A DNA stretch of 64,000 nucleotides from Silene conica (lineage: Eukaryota; Streptophyta; Magnoliopsida; Caryophyllales; Caryophyllaceae): NCBI GenBank assembly GCA_029255685.2, contig CM055313.2, positions 43,480,079-43,544,078 of the forward strand. The letters are read 5' to 3'. The position numbers and the translations under genes were made by a program. The notes beneath the pieces are model-generated. The model saw only the letters and a program-made list of their open reading frames with translations. It searched no databases and was not told the DNA's origin. Numbering within the stretch: the first letter of the stretch is position 1; each line of letters begins with the position of its first letter. Below, piece after piece: positions 45,174-56,751 of the stretch.

Positions 45174-46171
45174 TGTTGGGGCTGGTGTCCTTGACAATTA
45201 AGTACAATGACTTATTAAATCTCTTTAAGGATCACAAGGGCATACTTCTGTATTATTACCAGTTGATCCACGTTTATCAATAACGGTTGGCTTGCTAGAT
45301 AAGTTTGACGTTATTGTCATACGGATGGCGGTGGTCAACTGGTCCCTATACGTCACACCTATAGGACACGTTTGAGAGATGTGAAGGTATGAAAATACAG
45401 TCACATTTTGCCGAATATGACTAAACAGTTAGTCAGAGGTATTGACTATTAAATTAGTCAATAAGATGTTGAGGATTATTATTTAATACGGATTAAATAA
45501 TTTTAGCTAATACGGATTACAAGATTAATTCGTAAATTAAATATAAACGGTTATATTTAATTAAATATTGTATTCGCGTATTAATATAAACAGTTATATT
45601 AATTTAGGTAATTATACAATATCGTATTTTGTCAGACCATTATTAATATATCGACTGTATTAATATCTGATAACATGTTACGATTTATAAATAAAACCCG
45701 CGAACAACTTAAAGCTAAATGGGTCGAATCACGAATTAGAATAAGGTAAGAGTGGAAAGCCCACTCCTACCATATCTCCAATTCGGCCGGCCATGAGTAG
45801 TATATAAGGAGAGTCCTTCTCCTTATATCGACTACTCTTGGTGCACTGTTTAATTATCTGAAAAGAAAATTAGGGTTTTGAGACATTCTTTTCTCAAATA
45901 CCTCAGATCTCACATCTAAAACTCAATAGCTCTCCCTATATTGCAAGGCAATTGGAGAGGATTTCTAGCACACGCGGCCACGTCTCAAACTAAGTCTTGG
46001 GTGCAAGTTATAGGAGGGAATTTGCATTAATTCCTGTTCTTAGGCCTTTTGCGCGAGGACTAAAGGTTGTACTTCTTTTCTCATGCTTTTTAATCTTATG
46101 ACGATATTCGCAATTGTATATTTCATTATAATCCTACAATTTTAGGGTGAATACGCGTTCTATTCCCCACA
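45174..46171 (+). repeat. Copia-F 3' LTR (998 bp)
   Basis: Same length as the 5' LTR and no difference found by eye, which indicates a very recent insertion. Followed by GTGAG and the rest of LARD LTR 3. Confidence 0.92.
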
Positions 46172-46411
46172 GTGAGATGCATACTTTTGACCGACTTAGA
46201 ATTATATCACATTTAGAGAAGTCATCAGTTGTATTTTCTTTTCCGTTATGTAGTAACTGTAATAACCAAGCTTTAAATTTTATCAGTTTTATATAAAGTA
46301 CTTTGGTTGTTTTACTTTGTTATTCACTACCTCGGATATTCCGAGATGGTAACAACTCTATTTATTTCAGAATGTCTTGCTAAAGGCTCTTAAATAAATG
46401 GGGGTGTTACA
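46172..46411 (+). repeat. LARD LTR 3, right part
   Basis: Continues LTR 3 after Copia-F. The first five bases are the second copy of the duplication GTGAG. Ends GTGTTACA, followed by the primer site of internal domain 3. Carries TTATTTCAGAATG where other LTRs have TTATTTGAGAATG. Confidence 0.9.
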
Positions 46412-48744
46412 AAGTGGTATCAGAGCGAACGATCCTCGGGCCTAATAACAAATGAATAAAATTAATGAACATAGGAAGAGTCAAATAAAATGAACCCCAG
46501 GCGAGAACTGTTAGGAGCCCCCAGGATTGGGATGAGTTAGGGGCCCCCTCAAACCAAGCCACTGGCCCTTTCAGTCTAACCTGGTAACCCTTGAGTGATG
46601 CAGAGAGTGGGTAGTAACAAAATAAAAGATCAGACCTTGTCTATATTGTACTAACAGTTTTGCAGGAGCGTTTTGAGGTAAGTTTTGATGTGAAATATGG
46701 TTGATGATCTGTATTGTAAAGCATGATAATGATATTGAATGTTGGTTGAGATATATAATTTTCAAGTATTGAGAACATGAGTTTTGAATATGAGCTTAAA
46801 ATATGAATTTTACTTGTATGGTGAGATGCATGCGGCTTTATGATCCCTGAACCCTTAGGTAGAGAAATAGTATAATGATATGTGTAATGAGTTAATGATA
46901 GAAGCAACATATGTTATAGCTACATAAGAGGTTAGATGTAAGAGAGATATGACCATGAATGACTGGAATCGTTAGTAGAGTCAAGCATGCTTTGTTGTTA
47001 CAGGATATGGAATCAAGTTAAGTCTTATGTATAAAGCTAATAGACCGAAACGGGTGTCGTGTCCGTTGATAATTGTTCTGTTGTTATTCTGAGTATATAT
47101 ACACTTCTTGTTTGGCTTACTAGGCAAGTGTGATCGATTTTTGAGATTGATGATTGTTATTATTTTACTAATTACCTTAGCAATCCATGTCTAGTGATAT
47201 GCGGAATGTGTTGCCCTAAGCCATGAATGTTATATCATTATGTGTTGAAAATTGCATGCCAATTTTTACGTCTAATTATATACATTTAATTTAGTTATAA
47301 GGATAGTATTCGATAAGTGGCACCTTAGTGATTTCTACGATATATTTTTGTATTTAAATAAGTTGTGATTGTTACGATGGTAGAAACTAATGCATTGTCT
47401 ATGCATACATGATTATTGAGTTGTTTAGTTGATTTTATTTTCGGTTTCACAATCTTTACCGTTTTGTAGATGGCAGTTATATGTTAATATGGTGCAATGT
47501 GATTTCAATGCTTCAAATGATATGTCTACATGTTTTAGTGAAGGAATGGTTGTATTAAAATGTGATAATGTGAAGAATTTTTGTTTTTAGGGAACCAAAA
47601 ATTATAGTAAAATTTCCAGAATATTACCTTGTTTGTACGGGCTGCCATTTGAAATGTGTTCCATAAATGAATATGAAAATTTGATGTATGATAAGCCACG
47701 TAAAATCTTAATGAGCCGTTATTTAATAGTAATTTTTTACAAGTTGCTCAATTTTTCTGTCTAATTGCTGTAAAGTTTTGTTCAAACCAACTTAGTTGTA
47801 AAAATTGTTATAAACAATTCCCTTAAGATATGCATATGATTCTTTTTCCTATGATTTGTTAATTCTTTATACTTCAAAAGAAAAAAAAAAAAACAAAACA
47901 ATAATATCTCACAAAATGTCTGAGAGGTTATTTAATTATCATTTTTGGAAGTTGCTGCGTGATGTACGATTGTTGAAATGGTAAAGTTTTAAATATAAAA
48001 GTTTAATCAAATATGCATTATGTGATGTAACCATGTGATATCCTGGTATGACATTAGTAGCATAAAAGGTAGGCATATGATATGAATATGGACTTTATTA
48101 TGTCATAATAGGACCTTGTTTAGTTCGGTAAGTCTTATATAAAGTAGTTTCCATTATACAGACGCTATTACATTAATTAAATTTTGCCTAATGCCATTCC
48201 TCTTATCTGCGTAAGTTAGATTTTGTCTCCATACTTTGTTTATGAAAATGAAATGTTTTAATTTGTCAAGTATGTTTGTTGCTTTAAAAGCCGGATGCTT
48301 GTTGTCAGTATAGGGTAAGTAACTTATCACCTGATTTGCGATTGTTGGTTGAGTAATCTTCTTGAGCCTTGGATGTGGAATTTTATAATGGGGCTACGGG
48401 AATGTAACCATGTCTTAAGGAGAATAGAATTGTAAAATCTTAATGATTTATAATATGGCAATTGATATGTTGTGGTTGGCTGACTAAGATTGACCATGCA
48501 TGGAGCTTACTGTTTTAATTTGATATGTTTCGGTCAATGTTGCGGTTCTTTAAGTGTCTTTTGCTTTTGTCGTATGTTAAACTTTGGGGACAAAGTTTCT
48601 TAAGGGGGATAGAATGTAACACTTCGCGTTTTACAACTTATATATATGTACTACTTGTGTTTGTCTTATATATGATGTGTAATGTTTTCTTATCGTTACG
48701 GGGTGGCGAACTTCGGGACGAAGTTCATTTTAAGGAGGGAAGAC
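46412..48744 (+). repeat. LARD internal domain 3 (2333 bp, noncoding)
   Basis: Primer site 46415-46426. Nearly identical to domain 2, with few differences seen (A-run length near 47880; GCTTACTG against GCTTGCTG near the 3' end). Same double 3' module. Confidence 0.88.
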
Positions 48745-51577
48745 TGTAATACCCCGTATGTTAGCCTCGGTCAACGGTAGTCAAACCAAATTTTATACAC
48801 GTATTTCAAACGACATGTTATAAAGCATTTTACGTAAGCTATTATTATTTTATAAATCGTATTTCTACGACTATTTCTTATTTCATAATCATTTTATATT
48901 GATGTTTACTTCATAAAATGACGTTGCATTTGTATTTCTTTAATTTTTATAATATATTTATAATTAAATATATTTACTAGTTAATTATTATTTATCGTTA
49001 ATATATGTTCCTATTTTTATAATTAAGGCATAATTACATTTAAACCCTATTGTTTTTATATACCAATAATACTTATATTTTTGTATCTAATTAATTAGTG
49101 TTTACTAATATCAAACTACTTGTAATACCCGTCTTTTTATTTATAATTAAATATTTATAATTAAGTTACATGTGCCCTTTTATTTTAAGTTACGGGGCGA
49201 GAACGGGATATAGCCTCGAGATGCGTGCCTAACCCTAAACCCTAAAATCCTACCTAGCTGCGTCAACCTACCAAAAACCCTACCTCTCAACATCGACATA
49301 CCACTCTTGTGCCTCCCAACTTCGACAAAACACAAAAACCCTAATCTAGCATGAGGAATCGTGAGACTGCAACCATTATCGCATCATTATCTTCTTCGCT
49401 CGTCATCGTCACTGTAAGACAAATTTAATTCACGTTTCAATTCAACTTAGCACTTTATTTCGTGTGTTGATTTGCCTTTTCGAATTGTTTATGTTTTTAT
49501 TTTGATACGAGTTCTGGATAGTAGTCGTATGGTGTTTGGTGGTTAGTTTGGTGGTTGTAAGGTGTCACGTGGTGGCCGGAGCCCACCAAGAATCTGGTGT
49601 TTTAATGACGGCAGGTTTAGGGGGGAATAGAGGAGAACAGGGCTGAGTAGAATCGTGTGGTGGAACCGTCTTTTGGCGGCTGTTTCAGGTAGTAGTAGGG
49701 ACGTCGAGGCCTGGTGGTTACCACCAATAGAGTCGTGGGTTGTAGTAGATGTCGAGGGTGGTGGCAAGAGGTGACGGGAGTAGTGGTTCTGGTGGCGGAA
49801 GTCGTGTATGTAGAGGTTGGCACACGGTTGTTCAGGGAGAGTGAAAACAGAGTGTGGTGTCGTGAGTGCAGGGGTTTGTGAGGCGATTTCAGAAGGTTTT
49901 GAGGTGAGACGAGAGGAAGGTGGCACCACCACTAGAACCACCGTGAGTCAGTGGTGACAACGGTGGTGGCCGTGGGTGGTGTGGGGCACGGTGGTGAGAG
50001 AAATCAATGGGAGAAGGAGGGGGTGTACACGGGAGTAGCTGCGGAACGGAGTATATCGGTTGTGTGCAGGCTATTTCGACAGCCTGTTTAGAGCGGTTAT
50101 GGTGGCCTCTGGTGGTGGCTAATGGGTGGAAGTTGTAGTGGGTAGTACGTAGTTGAGGTCGGGTCCAATGGTGGTAGTTGTCGAGGACCGGACTAGTGGT
50201 GGCGGTGTCGGGAAAAGGGCCGTAACAAACCTGTTGTCCGTGTGTGGCTGCTGTGCTACGCGGAAGTTAGTGGCTGTTTGTTTGTGGTTTTAGATTCATG
50301 TTTTGTTAGTGGCAATCAATATTATTATTATTATATTAGTAGTAGTACATATTGGTGGTTGTACTTATTCTTAGTAATATTATTATTATTATTATATTGT
50401 CATTATATGTTACTATTATTATTATTATTAATTTTGTATTATTGTTATTAGAATAATATGTTTATTATTATTGGTAATGTTGTTCATACTTTTATTTCTA
50501 AAGTTGTTAAGTAATTTGTATACAAGTATGTGACGGTTATCAATAGTTCGAGTACAGTTGCTATGTTCGTTTATTTAATTGAAGTTAGTTATATAAGTAA
50601 ATGAGTCGAATGAGTTAATTGATTTATATAAGGGTTAAACTACGAAGTTTATTAATTAATTAGTTGTGAACGTGTTATATTAAATAGAGAATTAATATTA
50701 AGTAATATTCATAGGGAACGAGCTTGAAGTGGAGTATTTCTGATTCCCGTTGAATTAGTGATTGCTCGGAGTTTTGCTTGATCAGGTAGGATACACTGAC
50801 CTTATCCTCTATGATGTGTTATGAATGGATGTGGTATTGTGTGTTATGGATGCCGAGCATGATTGATGTGAGATTGATATTGGTTGGATTGATTGTGGAT
50901 TATTGGTAATGTCATGAGCATTTCATTATTTGATAGCATGATTGAATAATTATGTCGTTGCATTCATGAGCATAGCATATGCATTGATTACTAAGAAAGT
51001 TATGGTCAGATATTGTTCTGATATAAAGCCCAGGGTGGTTCTTCAGACCAGGCCTGGTGTCTTATCAGCTATTGAGCTGTTGTTCGGTGACGACCGATTA
51101 TAGTCTGCCGGGAGGTTCGGTATGGCTTGGTGTTTCGGGTTTGAGATTGGGATTTGTGATTGAGATTGAGCTCGAGCATATCATTGCTGATGCAGATCAT
51201 AATTGTTGCATTGTAATTATTTTGTTACCCTACTCAACCGCGAGGTTGACAGTGTATTCGTGTACACCTACGATGATCCGGAATGGGGAGTAGATTCTAC
51301 AGGTCAGAGACAGATGAGCTAGGAGCTGGGGCAGGAATGTGAGATGCATACTTTGGACCGACTTAGAATTATATCACATTTAGAGAAGTCATCAGTTGTA
51401 TTTTCTTTTCCGTTATGTAGTAACTGTAATAACCAAGCTTTAAATTTTATCAGTTTTATATAAAGTACTTTGGTTGTTTTACTTTGTTATTCACTACCTC
51501 GGATATTCCGAGATGGTAACAACTCTATTATTTGAGAATGTCTTGCTAAAGGCTCTTAAATAAATGGGGGTGTTACA
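48745..51577 (+). repeat. LARD LTR 4 (2833 bp)
   Basis: Private variants include GAGTATATCGG (50050), TTATGTCGTTG (50951), GGTTCTTCAGACC (51038) and GATGCAGATC (51190). Shares GGTGGAACC and ACTTTGGACC with LTRs 1 and 5. Confidence 0.9.
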
Positions 51578-53913
51578 AAGTGGTATCAGAGCGTACGATC
51601 CTCGGGCCTAATAACAAATGAATAAAATTAATGAACATAGGAAGAGTCAAATAAAATGAACCCCAGGCGAGAACTGTTAGGAGCCCCCAGGATTGGGATG
51701 AGTTAGGGGCCCCCTCAAACCAAGCCACTGGCCCTTTCAGTCTAACCTGGTAACCCTTGAGTGATGCAGAGAGTGGGTAGTAACAAAATAAAAGATCAGA
51801 CCTTGTCTATATTGTACTAACAGTTTTGCAGGAGCGTTTTGAGGTAAGTTTTGATGTGAAATATGGTTGATGATCTGTATTGTAAAGCATGATAATGATA
51901 TTGAATGTTGGTTGAGATATATAATTTTCAAGTATTGAGAACATGAGTTTTGAATATGAGCTTAAAATATGAATTTTACTTGTATGGTGAGATGCATGCG
52001 GCTTTATGATCCCTGAACCCTTAGGTAGAGATATAGTATAATGATATGTGTAATGAGTTAATGATAGAAGCAACATATGTTATAGCTACATAAGAGGTTA
52101 GATGTAAGAGAGATATAACCATGAATAACTGGAATCGTTAGTAGAGTCAAGCATGCTATGTTGTTACAGGATATGGAATCAAGTTAAGTCTTATGTATAA
52201 AGCTAATAGACCGAAACGGGTGTCGTGTCCGTTGATAATTGTTCTGTTGTTATTCTGAGTATATATACACTTCTTGTTTGGCTTACTAGGCAAGTGTGAT
52301 CGATTTTTGAGATTGATGATTGTTATTATTTTACTAATTACCTTAGCAATCCATGTCTAGTTATATGCGGAATGTGTTGCCCTAAGCCATGAATGTTATA
52401 TCATTATGTGTTGAAAATTGCATGCCAATTTTTACGTCTAATTATATACATTTAATTTAGTTATAAGGATAGTATTCGATAAGTGGCACCTTAGTGATTT
52501 CTAGGATATATTTTTGTATTTAAATAAGTTGTGATTGTTACGATGGTAGAAACTAATGCATTGTCTATGCATACATGATTATTGAGTTGTTTAGTTGATT
52601 TTATTTTCGGTTTCACAATCTTTACCGTTTTGTAGATGGCAGTTATATGTTAATATGGTGCAATGTGATTTCAATGCTTCAAATGATATGTCTACATGTT
52701 TTAGTGAAGGAATGGTTGTATTAAAATGTGATAATGTGAAGAATTTTTGTTTTTAGGGAACCAAAAATTATAGTAAAATTTCCAGAATATTACCTTGTTT
52801 GTACAGGCTGCCATTTGAAATGTGTTCCATAAATGAATATGAAAATTTGATGTATGATAAGCCACGTAAAATCTTAATGAGCCGTTATTTAATAGTAATT
52901 TTTACAAGTTGCTCAATTTTTCTGTCTAATTGCTGTAAAGTTTTGTTCAAACCAACTTAGTTGTAAAAATTGTTATAAACAATTCCCTTAAGATATGCAT
53001 ATGATTCTTTTTCCTATGATTTGTTAATTCTTTATACTTCAAAAGAAAAAAAAAAAAAAAAAAAAAACAATAATATCTCACAAAATGTCTGAGAGGTTAT
53101 TTAATTATCATTTTTGGAAGTTGCTGCGTGATGTACGATTGTTGAAATGGTAAAGTTTTAAATATAAAAGTTTAATCAAATATGCATTATGTGATGTAAC
53201 CATGTAATATCCTGGTATGACATTAGTAGCATGAAAGGTAGGCATATGATACGAATATGGACTTTATTATGTCATAATAGGACCTTGTTTAGTTCGGTAA
53301 GTCTTATATAAAGTAGTTTCCATTATACAGACGCTATTACATTAATTAAATTTTGCCTAATGCCATTCCTCTTATCTGCGTAAGTTAGATTTTGTCTCCA
53401 TACTTTGTTTATGAAAATGAAATGTTTTAATTTGTCAAGTATGTTTGTTGCTTTAAAAGCCGGATGCTTGTTGTCAGTATAGGGTAAGTAACTTATCAGC
53501 TGATTTGTGATTGTTGGTTGAGTGATCTTCTTGAGCCTTGGATGTGGAATTTTATAATGGGGCTACGGGAATGTAACCATGTCTTAAGGAGAATAGAATT
53601 GTAAAATCTTAATGATTTATAATATGGCAATTGATATGTTGTGGTTGGCTGACTAAGATTGACCATGCATGGAGCTTACTGTTTTAATTTGATATGTTTC
53701 GGTCAATGTTGCGGTTCTTTAAGTGTCTTTTGCTTTTGTCGTATGTTAAACTTTGGGGACAAAGTTTCTTAAGGGGGATAGAATGTAACACTTCGCGTTT
53801 TACAACTTATATATATGTACTACTTGTGTTTGTCTTATATATGATGTGTAATGTTTTCTTATCGTTACGGGGTGGCGAACTTCGGGACGAAGTTCATTTT
53901 AAGGAGGGAAGAC
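51578..53913 (+). repeat. LARD internal domain 4 (2336 bp, noncoding)
   Basis: Primer site 51581-51592. Agrees with domain 1 at several sites where 2 and 3 differ (GCATGCTATG, TTCTAGGAT, CAGCTGATTTGTG) but lacks the 15-bp deletion of domain 1. Its A-run (about 53046-53067) is the longest of the four. Confidence 0.88.
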
Positions 53914-56746
53914 TGTAATACCCCGTATGTTAGCCTCGGTCAACGGTAGTCAAACCAAATTTTATACACGTATTTCAAACGACATGTTATAAAGCATTTT
54001 ACGTAAGCTATTATTATTTTATAAATCGTATTTCTACGACTTTTTCTTATTTCATAATCATTTTATATTGATGTTTACTTCATAAAATGACGTTGCATTT
54101 GTATTTCTTTAATTTTTATAATATATTTATAATTAAATATATTTACTAGTTAATTATTATTTATCGTTAATATATGTTCCTATTTTTATAATTAAGGCAT
54201 AATTACATTTAAACCCTATTTTTTTTATATACCAATAATACTTATATTTTTGTATCTAATTAATTAGTGTTTACTAATATCAAACTACTTGTAATACCCG
54301 TCTTTTTATTTATAATTAAATATTTATAATTAAGTTACATGTGCCCTTTTATTTTAAGTTACGGGGCGAGAACGGGATATAGCCTCGAGATGCGTGCCTA
54401 ACCCTAAACCCTAAAATCATACCTAGCTGCGTCAACCTACCAAAAACCCTACCTCTCAACATCGACATACCACTCTTGTGCCTCCCAACTTCGACAAAAC
54501 ACAAAAACCCTAATCTAGCATAAGGAATCGTGAGACTGCAACCATTATCGCATCATTATCTTCTTCGCTCGTCATCGTCACTGTAAGACAAATTTAATTC
54601 ACGTTTCAATTCAACTTAGCACTTTATTTCGTGTGTTGATTTGCCTTTTCGAATTGTTTATGTTTTTATTTTGATACGAGTTCTGGATAGTAGTCGTATG
54701 GTGTTTGGCGGTTAGTTTGGTGGTTGTAAGGTGTCACGTGGTGGCCGGAGCCCACCAAGAATCTGTTGTTTTAATGACGGCAGGTTTAAGGGGGAATAGA
54801 GGAGAACAGGGCTGAGTAGAATCGTGTGGTGGAACCGTCTTTTGGCGGCTGTTTCAGGTAGTAGTAGGGACGTCGAGGCCTGGTGGTTACCACCAATAGA
54901 GTCGTGGGCTGTAGTAGATGTCGAGGGTGGTGGCAAGAGGTGACGGGAGTAGTGGTTCTGGTGGCGGAAGTCGTGTATGTAGAGGTTGGCACACGGTTGT
55001 TCAGGGAGAGTGAAAACAGAGTGTGGTGTCGTGAGTGCAGGGGTTTGTGAGGCGATTTCAGAAGGTTTTGAGGTGAGACGAGAGGAAGGTGGCACCACCA
55101 CTAGAACCACCGTGAGTCAGTGGTGACAACGGTGGTGGCCGTGGGTGGTGTGGGGCACGGTGGTGAGAGAAATCAATGGGAGAAGGAGGGGGTGTACACG
55201 GGAGTAGCTGCGGAACGAAGTATACCGGTTGTGTGCAGGCTATTTCGACAGCCTGTTTAGAGCGGTTATGGTGGCCTCTAGTGGTGGCTAATGCGTGGAA
55301 GTTGTAGTGGGTAGTACGTAGTTGAGGTCGGGTCCAATGGTGGTAGTTGTCGAGGACCGGACTAGTGGTGGCGGTGTCGGGAAAAGGGCCGTAACAAACC
55401 TGTTGTCCGTGTGTGGCTGCTGTGCTACGCGGAAGTTAGTGGCTGTTTGTTTGTGGTTTTAGATTCATGTTTTGTTAGTGGCAATCAATATTATTATTAT
55501 TATATTAGTAGTAGTACATATTGGTGGTTGTACTTATTCTTAGTAATATTATTATTATTATTATATTGTCATTATATGTTACTATTATTATTATTATTAA
55601 TTTTGTATTATTGTTATTAGATGATATGTTTATTATTATTGGTAATGTTGTTCATACTTTTATTTCTAAAGTTGTTAAGTAATTTGTATACAAGTATGTG
55701 ACGGTTATCAATAGTTCGAGTACAGTTGCTATGTTCGTTTATTTAATTGAAGTTAGTTATATAAGTAAATGAGTCGAATGAGTTAATTGATTTATATAAG
55801 GGTTAAACTACGAAGTTTATTAATTAATTAGTTGTGAACGTGTTATATTAAATAGAGAATTAATATTAAGTAATATTCATAGGGAACGAGCTTGAAGTGG
55901 AGTATTTCTGATTCCCGTTGAATAAGTGATTGCTCGGAGTTTTGCTTGATCAGGTAGGATACACTGACCTTATCCTCTATGATGTGTTATGAATGGATGT
56001 GGTATTGTGTGTTATGGATGCCGAGCATGATTGATGTGAGATTGATATTGGTTGGATTGATTGTGGATTATTGGTAATGTCATGAGCATTTCATTATTTG
56101 ATAGCATGATTGAATAATTATATCGTTGCATTCATGAGCATAGCATATGCATTGATTACTGAGAAAGTTATGGTCAGATATTGTTCTGATATAAAGCCCA
56201 GGGTGGTTCTGCAGACCAGGCCTGGTGTCTTATCAGCTATTGAGCTGGTGTTCGGTGACGACCGATTATAGTCTGCCGGGAGGTTCGGTATGGCTTGGTG
56301 TTTCGGGTTTGAGATTGGGATTTGTGATTGAGATTGAGCTCGAGCATATCATTGCTGATGCATATCATAATTGTTGCATTGTAATTATTGTGTTACCCTA
56401 CTCAACCGCGAGGTTGATAGTGTATTCGTGTACACCTACGATGATCCGGAATGGGGAGTAGATTCTACAGGTCAGAGACAGATGAGCTAGGAGCTGGGGC
56501 AGGAATGTGAGATGCATACTTTGGACCGACTTAGAATTATATCACATTTAGAGAAGTCATCAGTTGTATTTTCTTTTCCGTTATGTAGTAACTGTAATAA
56601 CCAAGTTTTAAATTTTATCAGTTTTATATAAAGTACTTTGGTTGTTTTACTTTGTTATTCACTACCTCGGATATTCCGAGATGGTAACAACTCTATTTAT
56701 TTGAGAATGTCTTGCTAAAGGCTCTTAAATAAATGGGGGTGTTACA
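53914..56746 (+). repeat. LARD LTR 5 (2833 bp), right outer LTR
   Basis: Ends GTGTTACA at 56746, followed by TCATC and Copia-D protease. Shares an uninterrupted T-run (CCCTATTTTTTTTATA) with LTR 1, and TTAGATGATATG with LTR 2. Private variants include GCATAAGGAATCG (54520) and GTTGATAGTG (56412). Confidence 0.9.
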
Positions 56747-56751
56747 TCATC

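Larger units (their letters stand above)
37543..46171 (+). mobile_element. Copia-F: full-length, apparently intact Ty1/copia element
   Basis: An 8629-bp element. 5' LTR 37543-38540 and 3' LTR 45174-46171 are both 998 bp and I found no difference on reading. Target duplication GTGAG at 37538-37542 and 46172-46176. Primer site, long leader, uninterrupted gag-pol, polypurine tract and LTR ends (TGTTGG...CCCACA) are all present. It sits in LARD LTR 3, so it is younger than the LARD. RNase H and integrase style recall the Angela/Bianca side of plant copia, but I cannot assign a lineage without a tree. Confidence 0.95.
24623..56746 (+). mobile_element. LARD-type non-autonomous retrotransposon in a tandem array (5 LTRs, 4 internal domains)
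   Basis: The pattern LTR-internal-LTR-internal-LTR-internal-LTR-internal-LTR covers 32,124 bp, or about 23.5 kb without Copia-F. LTRs are about 2833 bp (TGTAATACCCCG...GGGTGTTACA). Internal domains are 2320-2336 bp, each starting with AAG plus primer site TGGTATCAGAGC and ending with a polypurine tract. The whole array is flanked by one duplication, TCATC (24618-24622 and 56747-56751), in Copia-D protease. No gag or pol trace is present, as in LARDs. LTR start, pre-PPT hairpin and primer site are chromovirus-like, so a Tekay/Del-like partner such as the Gypsy-A/B kind may have mobilised it (inference). Confidence 0.93.
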
